From JAGNLA01 sp964472265 (lineage in GTDB: Bacteria > Caldisericota > Caldisericia > JAAYUI01), in the NCBI GenBank assembly GCA_964472265.1, contig CAYYJO010000023.1:1-27854 (forward strand): a stretch of 27,854 nt of DNA, in the 5' to 3' direction. Made by a program: the position numbers and the translations under genes. The notes under the pieces were generated by a model, which was not told where the DNA came from, did not search any database, and saw nothing but the letters and a program-made list of their open reading frames with translations. Position 1 is the first letter of the stretch. Every line of letters starts with the position of its first letter. Shown one piece after another: positions 9,003 to 18,000 of this stretch.

Positions 9003-9586
9003 ATCAATCCTCCAAGGAAATACAAACAGGCACAAAGTGCAGCGTGAATGAGAATCATCAGGAACACCTTGTTCCCATTTGCACCGGCTTTGACAGCTAC
9101 GATCCAGATGATCACATAGCGGTAAAACAGCATCAAAAGCGCAGGATAAAGCAGGAAAATGGCATCAAAGGCAGCCTTTGCCTGAAGTCCTGAGATTGGA
9201 AGCGATTTATAAAGTGGCCAGAACGCCATTTCATAAAGGAAACCAAAAACCGCCATGATGAGCGCCGGAACCTGCAAAATTGCCAGGTTTGAAAGCAGTT
9301 TTCTGAATCCGTCTGCACCAAGAACAATTGCGAAAGGGATGCAAAGGAGGAGAAATTGAGCGCTGACATTTGCCAGAAACGATTCAAGGATTTTGTCGCT
9401 TGTAAACAGCTGAACCGGAGAAACGCTTACGATGCTTGGATTGAGAGCATTTTTGAAGAGGAGGAGAAACGTGGCAAACAATAAGATGGCTGTCCAGCTG
9501 ACCGATCCTATGATTGAAGGATTACTGTCCACCGCCTGCGAAGGCTTGACAAAGAGCAGCTTCAGCTGGTCAAGAACCGCCTTCAT
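8999..9586 (-). CDS. Multi-pass membrane protein, Yip1-like
   Basis: 195 residues with about five hydrophobic helices (for example WTAILLFATFLLLF, FLLLCIPFAIVLGA, LIMAVFGFLYEMAF, and a C-terminal AALCACLYFLGGLI) after a short cytoplasmic start. Size and layout resemble bacterial YIP1-family proteins of unknown function; this is a loose match. ATG at 9586 overlaps the preceding stop (ATGA) and is preceded by a GGGGGA Shine-Dalgarno. Its own stop overlaps the next start in the same way, so the cluster is tightly coupled in translation. Confidence 0.75.
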   Translation of the reverse strand: MKAVLDQLKLLFVKPSQAVDSNPSIIGSVSWTAILLFATFLLLFKNALNPSIVSVSPVQLFTSDKILESFLANVSAQFLLLCIPFAIVLGADGFRKLLSNLAILQVPALIMAVFGFLYEMAFWPLYKSLPISGLQAKAAFDAIFLLYPALLMLFYRYVIIWIVAVKAGANGNKVFLMILIHAALCACLYFLGGLI

Positions 9587-9825
9587 GATCCCCCAACGAA
9601 ACGAACAAGTTTCGAGACGATGTCTGGCAAGAGATCAAGTCTGCCAACGGCAGCAAGGAGCGTGAAGCACGCAGCCATTCCTGCAAGCGTCCATCCCGCT
9701 GCGCTGGCAAAAGGATTGGCAATTGCAGCCTGTCCAGCGTTCTTCACAGCCACTCTCAGGCGATCGAGGAAATCATCCCTGAGCACCCCTTCAGGTCTGG
9801 CCATTCTCAGTCTGTTCTCAATCAT
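9583..9825 (-). CDS. Small one-helix membrane protein, possible anti-sigma factor
   Basis: 80 residues from ATG at 9825; a TTG at 9831 would add two residues, but the GAGG upstream fits the ATG better. The first half is charged and probably cytoplasmic (ENRLRMARPEG, DDFLDRLRVAVK). One hydrophobic helix follows (WTLAGMAACFTLLAAVG) and then a short tail. It overlaps the 3' end of the ECF sigma gene by 8 bases, the usual position of a cognate membrane anti-sigma factor. There is no recognisable zinc-binding anti-sigma motif, so the function is inferred from context and topology only. Confidence 0.7.
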   Translation of the reverse strand: MIENRLRMARPEGVLRDDFLDRLRVAVKNAGQAAIANPFASAAGWTLAGMAACFTLLAAVGRLDLLPDIVSKLVRFVGGS

Positions 9826-10327
9826 CTCCAAGCCTCTTTCTCATCTTTTCCTTGGCAAGAAACACCCTGGATTTTACAGTTCCCTCAGGTATTCCCATAA
9901 CTTTGGCTATATCGGAAACGCTCATGTCATCAAAATACATCAGTGTCACTGCCATTCTTTGATCAACAGGCAAATCAAGCAGAGCTTTTCTCACATCAAT
10001 AACCTCTGCCGGCAAATCAGGCTCAAACCATTCCTCCTGGGGAAGATTCTGTCTGCTCCGCCTGTATTTGTCAATTGCAAGATTTTTTGCAATTCGAGCC
10101 ACCCAGATTCTGAAGGGTATGTCAGGTTTTTTTGACTTTATGTGCACCCAGGCTCGCAGGAATGCCTCCGATGCTATATCGTCTGCCTCGTCACGGTTAC
10201 GTGCAATAAAATAGGCGACACGTCCGATTGTGTCCTTGCATAATGAGGCAAGCATCATGAAAGCCTCTTCATCACCGGAGGCAGCGAGCCTGACAAGCTC
10301 ATTTTCATCCAACACCTTCACCACCAT
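9818..10327 (-). CDS. ECF-type RNA polymerase sigma factor
   Basis: 169 residues, full length for an extracytoplasmic-function sigma-70 factor. Region 2 covers roughly residues 20-85 (DEADDIASEAFLRAW, FRIWVARIAKNLAIDKYRR). Region 4 covers roughly 105-165 (LPVDQRMAVTLMYFDDMS, then the helix-turn-helix IPEGTVKSRVFLAKEKMRKRL). It directs RNA polymerase to a private promoter set. The gene is 27 bases after dnaB and overlaps the small membrane protein, so it is probably co-transcribed with dnaB. The ATG at 10327 lacks an obvious Shine-Dalgarno. A GTG a few codons later is possible. Confidence 0.93.
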   Translation of the reverse strand: MVVKVLDENELVRLAASGDEEAFMMLASLCKDTIGRVAYFIARNRDEADDIASEAFLRAWVHIKSKKPDIPFRIWVARIAKNLAIDKYRRSRQNLPQEEWFEPDLPAEVIDVRKALLDLPVDQRMAVTLMYFDDMSVSDIAKVMGIPEGTVKSRVFLAKEKMRKRLGDD

Positions 10328-10354
10328 CAGAGACGGTCAGGGTGCCGTTTTGGT

Positions 10355-11698
10355 TCAGAAGTCCACCGCAACCGCGTCATCGTCACCGGCTGTCATGTTT
10401 TCAAAGCGGGTGAACTGGCGCATGAATTTGAGTCTGATTGTGCCAACAGGTCCATTCCTTTGTTTTGCCAGGATCAAGTCGATGATGCCAAGCTGCCTGT
10501 CCTTTTCGGAGCCCGGCGGTGAGAGGAACATTACGACGTCTGCATCCTGTTCGATCGACCCCGATTCCCTCAAGTCCGAGAGAACAGGCTTATGATCCGT
10601 GCGCTGTTCAATGGTTCGTGAAAGCTGGGACTGGACGATGATAGGCACGCTCAATTCCCTTGCCAGAGCCTTGAGCGATCTTGTTATCTGCGAAACTTCC
10701 TGAACCCTGTTTTCAACCTTCATTTTTGTGTGCATGAGCTGCAGATAGTCAATGATGACAAGCGACAGGCCTTTTTCCATGGCGAGTTTTCTTGCTTTTG
10801 CCCTCAATTCAAGAGCTGAAAGCTCCGGGGTGTCGTCGACAAATATTGGTGCATTATAGAGTTCACCGATACAATGGCTGATCTTTGGCCAGGAGTCATC
10901 GCTTAAGGTTCCTCGCCTCATATCCTGCGCATTGACTCTGGCTTCCGAGGCCATCATGCGCTCAACAAGCGACTCTTTCGACATTTCAAGGCTGAAGATG
11001 GCAACCGGTTTTTTCTCCCGCAAAGCGATGTTGCAGGCAATGTTGAGTCCGAATGAGGATTTTCCAACTGATGGTCGGGCTGCCAAAATGATGAGGTCTG
11101 ATTTTTGAAATCCAGCCGTCATCTTGTCCAGGTCGTAGTAACCGGTTGGAACGCCGGTTATTCCTGATTTATTTTTGTTTATCTCCTCGATTCGGTTGAA
11201 AACCGGTGAAAGCAACTCACGAACCTGAACAAAACCGGTTCTGGCGTTTGAGCTTGAGATTGAAAAGATTGCCTTCTCTGCCTCATCGAGCACCTCATCA
11301 GCGTTTGCGCCTTCCTCGTAGGCGAGTTTGGCGATGGTTCCACCGGTGTCTATGACCCTTCGCAGAACTGATTTTTCAACGACTATTTCGCTGTAATAGG
11401 CGATGTTTGCCGAAGTTGGAGTTGCTGCCGTGAGATCCATGAGATAGCTGGTTCCGCCTGCTTTTTCAAGCTGACCCGAATTCTTGAGCGCCTCAGTGAC
11501 CGTGAGAAGATCGACAGGCTTACCTGACTCATATAAAACCATCATGGCTGAAAAAATTATGCGGTGCCTCGGTTCATAAAAATCGTCGCCAGCAATTGAC
11601 GACTTGATCTTCACAAAACCGTCGGGGTCGACCAGCAACCCACCAAGAGTTGCCTGTTCGGCTTCAATTGAAAACGGAGGAATTCTTGTTTCCGGCAT
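10355..11698 (-). CDS. dnaB: Replicative DNA helicase DnaB
   Basis: 447 residues, normal for DnaB, the hexameric helicase that unwinds DNA at the replication fork. The N-terminal helical domain (IPPFSIEAEQATLGGLLVD) is followed by the RecA-like domain. Walker A is ARPSVGKSS (about residues 206-214), Walker B is VIIDYLQLM, then QSQLSR and the C-terminal DLRESGSIEQDAD motif. There is no intein. The frame continues 12 codons upstream to a TTG, but the ATG at 11698 matches family starts. No Shine-Dalgarno precedes the ATG; the promoter at 11706-11734 places the transcript start next to it. It heads an operon with a sigma factor and membrane proteins, which is unusual. Confidence 0.97.
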   Translation of the reverse strand: MPETRIPPFSIEAEQATLGGLLVDPDGFVKIKSSIAGDDFYEPRHRIIFSAMMVLYESGKPVDLLTVTEALKNSGQLEKAGGTSYLMDLTAATPTSANIAYYSEIVVEKSVLRRVIDTGGTIAKLAYEEGANADEVLDEAEKAIFSISSSNARTGFVQVRELLSPVFNRIEEINKNKSGITGVPTGYYDLDKMTAGFQKSDLIILAARPSVGKSSFGLNIACNIALREKKPVAIFSLEMSKESLVERMMASEARVNAQDMRRGTLSDDSWPKISHCIGELYNAPIFVDDTPELSALELRAKARKLAMEKGLSLVIIDYLQLMHTKMKVENRVQEVSQITRSLKALARELSVPIIVQSQLSRTIEQRTDHKPVLSDLRESGSIEQDADVVMFLSPPGSEKDRQLGIIDLILAKQRNGPVGTIRLKFMRQFTRFENMTAGDDDAVAVDF

Positions 11699-11705
11699 GT
11701 GACAG

Positions 11706-11734
11706 ATGATAGCATCAAACCTTTGTTTTTGCAA
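11706..11734 (-). promoter_or_regulatory. Putative dnaB promoter giving a leaderless transcript
   Basis: On the minus strand, TTGCAA (11734-11729) lies 17 bases before TATCAT (11711-11706), 4/6 and 5/6 matches to the -35 and -10 consensus. The expected start point, seven bases past the -10, is 11699, one base before the A of the dnaB ATG. Confidence 0.5.
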
Positions 11735-11744
11735 AGCATGGAAG

Positions 11745-11773
11745 TTGAAATAAACAACAGATATTGGTACAAC
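11745..11773 (+). promoter_or_regulatory. Putative promoter of the methyltransferase operon
   Basis: TTGAAA (11745-11750), a 17-base spacer and TACAAC (11768-11773) predict a transcript start near 11780, three bases before the ATG at 11783. No Shine-Dalgarno is present. The site lies back-to-back with the dnaB promoter in an 84-base divergent region. The -10 box is only a 4/6 match. Confidence 0.35.
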
Positions 11774-11782
11774 TATATCAGC

Positions 11783-12526
11783 ATGGATTGGACTGCAAAA
11801 TACTTCGATGATCTTTATGCCAGATTTTTCCTTGAGAATCTGGACGAAAAACGCACGTCTGAACAGGTGTCTTTAATCATTGGCAAAACCGGGCTTGAGA
11901 AAGGTTCTGCCGTTGCTGATCTTGGCTGCGGGCTGGGAAGGCATGCGCTTGAGTTTGCCAGAAGAGGACTTGAGGCAACAGGCTACGACTTCAACGAAAC
12001 TTACATTCAGAAAGCCAGAGAAGCTGCAGAGCAAGAAAACCTTGAAAACGCCAGCTTTATCTGCCAGGATTCCAGAAAATTCAGCGAATCGTGCAGGTTT
12101 GATCTTGTGACCAACCTTTGGACGAGTTTTGGCTACTTCGACGATGCAACCAATGTAAAAATATTGAACCAGATTGCAAAATCCCTGAAACCAAACGGCC
12201 AGGTTGTTATCGACATAGAAAACCGGGAATACATAATCAGGCACTTCATCGTTGACCGGTACAAGGACAAGGAGGGCTTCCTCATCCTTGAGCGCAACCA
12301 TTTTGACCCCGCGACGTCAGTCAACAGATGCCACCGGACATTCGTTCACCCGGATGGCACCAGAACCACCTATAACCGTGAAATAAGGCTGTTTACCCTA
12401 ACCGAGATGTTGGTGATGGGGAAATCGGTTGGGATCGAATTTAACCAGGTTTATGGAGACTGGGACGGCAAGGCTTATGGCCTTGAGGTGCCCAGAATGA
12501 TTCTTTTTGGCAGGTTGAAACAATGA
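11783..12526 (+). CDS. Class I SAM-dependent methyltransferase
   Basis: 247 residues from ATG at 11783. Longer starts at 11699 or 11738 would add residues not typical of the family, and DWTAKYFDDLYARF resembles a usual N-terminus. Motif I is VADLGCGLGRHALEF. The acidic residue after the second strand is in ATGYDFN, and FDLVTNLWTSFGYF is the motif IV region. The substrate is unknown. It starts an operon whose second gene overlaps by ATGA and whose third is a giant sensor kinase, so a link to a surface or signalling process is possible but unproven. Confidence 0.88.
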   Translation: MDWTAKYFDDLYARFFLENLDEKRTSEQVSLIIGKTGLEKGSAVADLGCGLGRHALEFARRGLEATGYDFNETYIQKAREAAEQENLENASFICQDSRKFSESCRFDLVTNLWTSFGYFDDATNVKILNQIAKSLKPNGQVVIDIENREYIIRHFIVDRYKDKEGFLILERNHFDPATSVNRCHRTFVHPDGTRTTYNREIRLFTLTEMLVMGKSVGIEFNQVYGDWDGKAYGLEVPRMILFGRLKQ

Positions 12527-15018
12527 AAAAATTGGCTTTTCTGATGGCGTTACTGATGTTTATCACTCCTATCTCGGGTTTTCAGAACTTTCTGGACAGG
12601 CATGGCATCTGGCTTGAAGACAACGAGTTCAGCTGGATAGGTCTTCAAAAGCTTTACGGAGCCTACACTTCCGGTTATGACAAGGAAGCCTCCGACTCAT
12701 CATATCTGAACATCGACTTTGACCCGGACAGGGACAGCTACAAGCTCTACGATAACCGCTATCTGCCTGTTGAATTCACTTTCAGGGACGATTACGGCGT
12801 GAAGTTCACCCAGCTGTGGATCTCGTGGTCAGCCGTTGACGGAAGAAGGCCATTGTTTGCTTTCATGGGCGAAAACCTTGACAGCTTCAGCAATCCTGAC
12901 GTAAAACCCACAGATGCCTACATCAAGCGCGGGCTTGGCTACGGTGATGTCTCGTACAGGTGGGAATGCTTCAGCGTGCCGTCAAACCTCCGTTATGCCC
13001 AGCCGACAACGTACAAGTTGACGGTGCTAATCGAAGCGCTGAAACCGTTCAAGATGAGGCTGGATGCGATCTACCTCGGTGACGGTACCTACGAGCCACA
13101 GAACCGCAACAGACCGCTGCGACCCGGACTGCCTGTTGACAACCCCGAAAAGGTTCTGCCGTGGATTGTTCCGGTCACTGAAAAATTTGACAGGACGATG
13201 GTTCCACCACTTGACAAATTGGTAAAAAATGTTGATCTCGTGTGCACAAAAGGGATGCGAATGCCGTTTGTGCTCGCAATTACTGGTGGCCTTGACCTTG
13301 GCAAAGTCACGCTCAACATCGACAACCCCTTGAAAAACGGCTCAGATATTTTGAAAACCAACGTTTCAACCGTCAGCTTCATGAAAAAACGCTGGTTCAG
13401 GGAAGCATCGGTTGACCTAAAAACCGAAGTGCCAGAATGCCTCAAGCCAGGCAATACAACCGTAATAACGATGGGCAAGACAGAGTTTTTCTGGATCGAT
13501 ACAATCGTGCCTGAAGATGCCAAAGCCGGAAAATACACAACAACTCTTCGAATCCGAACCGACAACAGCAGCGATTACGAGATAAAACTGAGCATTGACG
13601 TGAAAGATGTGTCGCTACCAAAACCTGAAAATATAATGATTTTCCACTCCAGAAACCATTTTCTTGAAGCCAAGTCAGGCAAAAAGGACATGGAAGAAGC
13701 CTGGGGCAGATACGAAAAGGATTTTGCAGACATCGTCGATCATGGCATAAAAAGCATCTGTCTGCCACTGTTTTGCATCGACAGACCGAATTATGTCGTG
13801 GATGCACCGAACTTTACAAAGCTTGTTGGTATAGCAGCTAAAGCAGGAATAAAAGAAATCTACGTCGACATAAGCAAGGCTTGGGGATACTGCATGCTTG
13901 ATGCGAAAAAAGGTGATGCCGAATTCCTTAAATCCATAAACGATACAAGCGGAATACTTGAAGAAAATGGCTTTACACCAGTATATTTCATAGGTAGAGA
14001 TATAGGCGAATTTGACGTGCTCCAGCTGAATCTTCTCGACCTCCTGAACAAGGCAGTCGGGAAACCTGATACGGCTGCAACATTCAAGGAAATCGGCGAT
14101 CATAGCCCTGTGACAAGGCAGATTTTTGACTTTGGCGATTTTGACTGGAAATATGTTGCCACAAACTCGCCCATGCTCTCCTGGGAACCACGCCCTCACT
14201 GGGGTGGTTATGGTTTCGCAAAAACCATTGCCGGCATCTTCAACCAGCAGAGAAAACCGGCAATTCTGGCAATCTCTGACTATCAGTCGGTATATGGAAA
14301 TTCATACGATGACTTTGACCAGAGGCTTGGCGATGGTTCCTACACGCCAGGCGATTTGACGATGGTTTACCCCGACGAGTCCTACACCCTAACGCCCTCA
14401 ATCAGATGGGAGTGTCTGAGACTTGGTCTGTACGACTGGGGCTTGCTAGAACTTTTGTCCAGGGACACTGCAAAAACCGGCAGCTTCCTCTCTCAAATCC
14501 CCACAAGAACCAATTCAAGAAACACACTCATGTACTGCACCCCAAAATGGCAGGACGAGTTCTGGAACCGGGGGATGCTATATCTGGACTGGGTTTTGGG
14601 CGGGGAAAAAGTCGAACCAGTTCAAAACACTCACACAACGGTTTTTACGCTTGGCTCAAAGAAATTCACCTTTGACGGCAAAGAACAGCTAATGACTGTC
14701 GAACCGACTGTAATTTCCGGCAGAACCTTCATTCCGGCAAAATATCTGATCGAACCACTTTTGGGAACTGTTTCATGGGAACAGACAACAAAGACTGTAA
14801 CATGCGAGGTTCTAAACCACTCCATCAAACTGGTCGTTGGCTCCAGCAAGGCAAAAGTTGATGACAAGGATATTGACATGAGCAGCTCTCCGGTTATCGT
14901 TTCCGGTAGGACGCTGATTCCTCTCCGCGATGCTTCAACTCTCCTTGGTGCGTCTGTCAACTGGGATGCAGCAACAAAGCAAGCCAAGATCATTTTTGTC
15001 ACAGGCACGAGATACTAA
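12523..15018 (+). CDS. Secreted protein: DUF4091-like glycosidase-type region plus C-terminal Cu-amine-oxidase-N-like domain
   Basis: 831 residues with an N-terminal signal peptide (MKKLAFLMALLMFITPISGF), so it is exported. Residues about 330-365 read like the beta-sandwich linker that precedes DUF4091 barrels (PEDAKAGKYTTTLRI, then a beta strand and a LPKP turn). A long alpha/beta region follows, ending in SIRWECLRLGLYDWGLLELL, which resembles the DUF4091 signature. Residues about 706-826 are a Cu-amine-oxidase-N-like domain (PF07833-type) with two copies of the VISGRTFIPAKYL / IVSGRTLIPLRDA pattern; elsewhere this domain is a cell-surface module without oxidase activity. Carbohydrate binding or hydrolysis is a guess; I did not identify catalytic acids. 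The start overlaps the methyltransferase stop (ATGA), and the kinase gene follows after 9 bases. Confidence 0.8.
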   Translation: MKKLAFLMALLMFITPISGFQNFLDRHGIWLEDNEFSWIGLQKLYGAYTSGYDKEASDSSYLNIDFDPDRDSYKLYDNRYLPVEFTFRDDYGVKFTQLWISWSAVDGRRPLFAFMGENLDSFSNPDVKPTDAYIKRGLGYGDVSYRWECFSVPSNLRYAQPTTYKLTVLIEALKPFKMRLDAIYLGDGTYEPQNRNRPLRPGLPVDNPEKVLPWIVPVTEKFDRTMVPPLDKLVKNVDLVCTKGMRMPFVLAITGGLDLGKVTLNIDNPLKNGSDILKTNVSTVSFMKKRWFREASVDLKTEVPECLKPGNTTVITMGKTEFFWIDTIVPEDAKAGKYTTTLRIRTDNSSDYEIKLSIDVKDVSLPKPENIMIFHSRNHFLEAKSGKKDMEEAWGRYEKDFADIVDHGIKSICLPLFCIDRPNYVVDAPNFTKLVGIAAKAGIKEIYVDISKAWGYCMLDAKKGDAEFLKSINDTSGILEENGFTPVYFIGRDIGEFDVLQLNLLDLLNKAVGKPDTAATFKEIGDHSPVTRQIFDFGDFDWKYVATNSPMLSWEPRPHWGGYGFAKTIAGIFNQQRKPAILAISDYQSVYGNSYDDFDQRLGDGSYTPGDLTMVYPDESYTLTPSIRWECLRLGLYDWGLLELLSRDTAKTGSFLSQIPTRTNSRNTLMYCTPKWQDEFWNRGMLYLDWVLGGEKVEPVQNTHTTVFTLGSKKFTFDGKEQLMTVEPTVISGRTFIPAKYLIEPLLGTVSWEQTTKTVTCEVLNHSIKLVVGSSKAKVDDKDIDMSSSPVIVSGRTLIPLRDASTLLGASVNWDAATKQAKIIFVTGTRY

Positions 15019-15027
15019 GGAGGAAAC

Positions 15028-18000
15028 TTGGATATAGTCAAAGCTCTGGCTCATCTTGACAAGGATTTGAAGACTACTGACTATATCAAGGAATCCATAA
15101 AGCTTTTAAGTGAATCCTTCACATTTCCCCATTCCGGTTTCATCTCAAGATCATCGGAATTGCCTGAAATTTTGGGCAGCATTCCTGAACGGCAGCTCAA
15201 GGCAATCGAGTCGATAGTCCTTAAAACTCTTCCAAAAAATATTCTTGTGATAAATGATACATTGCCTGCCCCATGGGGTGAAATTGCAAGAATTGGCTAT
15301 AAAAGCCTTGTGGTCATTCCGGTTGTGATGGGGGTTAATCTAGCTGGCGCCTTCGTTTTCCCCGACAGGAAAAGGCATGACTTCACCGACAAAGCCATGT
15401 ACCAGCTTGAGTGTTGTTCAAACATGATTTCTTCAATGCTTGAGATGATTCTCAGGCGGGTAAGAAAACCCACAACACTGCTGATCAAACCAAAGAAAAG
15501 TGCCATTGCAGGCATCATAATCACCGACAAAGACGGCACAATAATCGAGTCAAACGAGGAATTCGACGAAATCATAGGCACAAACTCAGGGCTGCTCCCA
15601 GGCAAGAAGCTTGCTGATCTAGATTTTTTGGCAAGTGTAAAATCCACAGTTTCGGCACACCTTGAGATGCTCGAAAAATCGTCAGGGCCGATAACTGAAT
15701 CATTCAGCCTGCAGTCCGAGAGCTCACAACCAACAAACATTGTATTTTCATCAGACAAGTTCTCGGCAGGGCAAACCGTTCTCTACCACCACATCTTCCA
15801 GCCTGAAAGCGTCATTTCCGCAGAGAAAGCCAGGGAAGAGGCGAGACAGGCTACATTCGCCCACAAAGTCCTTTCTGGAATCCACAGAATCAGCATTGAA
15901 CCGCTCGTTCTCGAGGGTATTGACATGGTGCTCTCCGACATCGGCAACTTCATAAAAGCTGACAGGATCAGTTTGGTTGAGGCAAAGTGCAGTTCCGACG
16001 GCCTTGTCTCCGAGCTTGTGATCTTCAGACAGTGGTTTACCGATCCAGACATGCAACCGATTGATTACAACAACAGCCCGTTCCGGCTTGTCATTCCAGG
16101 CATTAAAAATGGGTCGACCATAAACGGTGCTTTTGATGGGCTTTTTGACACAGGTATACGTTTTGCATACATTACACCGGTTTTCTCAAAAGGCTCGTTT
16201 TGGGGCTTCATAAGCTGCGAGAGCACAAAAAAAGATATCAGTCTGAACCAGAACCAGCTCAGGCAGCTGTCCATCTTTGGCGAAATGGCTATAAACACAG
16301 CAGCCAAGAACGAAGCGTTTGATAAGTTTGAAAATGATACCGAAAACTACAAGCTTTTCATCAAAGAATCACCGATCTCAATGGCAGTGGTGTCGCTCAA
16401 AACCGGTGAATTCCTTGAAGCCAGCAACGGCTTCACAATCCTGACTGGCTGGAAGCCCGAAGAAGTTATTGGAAAGCGTTCAAGCGACATTGAGCTTTAT
16501 GAAAATCCAGAGGCTAGGAACGAATTCCTTGACAAAATAATCAAAAACGGCAGGGTTATTGGCTTTGAGACGGGAATAATATCAAAGACAGGTGAAAGGA
16601 AGGATGTCTTGCTCTCAGGGGAAGCCGTTTTCGCCAAAGGAGAACGGCTCGTTATCACAACAGCACAGGATGTTTCCGGGATGAAGCGCGCCCAGCAGGA
16701 GCTCAAAATCAGCGAGGAGCTGGGAAGGGCGATTATCAGGTCATTGCCGGAATATATAATCATCACTGACCTTGACGGCAACATCATCGACGCGGAGAAC
16801 GGATTGGCGCTCACAACAAAAGTTGATCAAGATGAGCTGACCGGCAAGAGTCTAACCATTTTCCTGCCTGAGACGATCAAAAGGCAGACCAGGGAGGCAG
16901 TCGACCACATCAGAGCCACTGGGCAATGTCAGTCTTTCGAGTTCGAAGCTGAATTCAGCGGCATTAAAAAATACTTTTCAACCAGGGTTTCAATAACAAA
17001 AAACAGGCAGCTGGTCTTCGTTTTCCAGGATATTACGACCTTCAGGACATCAGAAAGGCTGTTGGAAGGAACAAAAAACAAGTTTCACACGATATTTAAC
17101 ATGTCGCCTCAAGGCATCGTCATTGTCGACAAGGAATTTGAGAGAATTGCCGACTGCAACAATGAATTTGTCAAGCTTTCAGGTGTTACAGGCGAAAACC
17201 TGGTTGGCGAACCATACAGGTCTTTGACGCTCTTCAAAAATAATGTAGAACTTACCAAACTTTTCGACATCATCTCAAGAAACGGCAACACCTCAAACAC
17301 TGAGATAATCATAAATGACCTGAAGGGATTGCAAAGAAACATAGTTGTAAGCTCAAGCCGTGTTAAACTTGGCGGTGATGACGCGCACATAATCCAGTTC
17401 ACTGACGTTACAGAGTTATCAAACATAAGAAGGGAGCTCTCCGAGTCAGATGAACGGTTCAAAACCGTTGTCGTAAACTCAACGTTCCCTTCGGCTATTT
17501 TTGAACTTCAGACCGGTAAAATCGTTCTGTCAAACGACCAACTGGACAAGATGCTTGGACTTGGCCATGAAGATCTGGTAAACGCCTCTGTTCAATCAAT
17601 AGGTCTTTTTGATGACACAAACTATTCCATCCTCACCTCGGACCTGAAAGAATACGGTGTGATAAGGGACAGGATTTCAACATTTACTCCAAAGCGGGAA
17701 ATGCCAATCGACATTCTCTACTCGGTCAAGACAATAAAATTCTCTGGAAAAGACTGTGCTTTTGCCTCATTTCAGGACATAACCCCGCTCAAGCTCGCCA
17801 ATAAAGCCATCATGGAGTCTGAAGAGAGATACAGGCTTCTAGTTGAAAATTCACCCCTTGGCACCCTCTTCATCGAGCGCGACGGCAAGGTTGTCAGCGC
17901 AAACAAAGCTTTCCTCCAGATGTTTGGCTTTGAAGAGAGCGACGACATTATCGGCGAGGACATGGTCTCTCACCACCTCTTTTCAACCTCAGGCATTTCG

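Noticed and set aside
9432..10135. Plus-strand open frames opposite the sigma factor and membrane genes
   Set aside because: The minus strand carries a clear sigma factor and start/stop-coupled genes, and the plus-strand products resemble nothing.
11699..11782. Longer N-terminus for the methyltransferase (GTG 11699 or ATG 11738)
   Set aside because: The extra residues overlap the dnaB promoter, have no Shine-Dalgarno and do not look like the family N-terminus.
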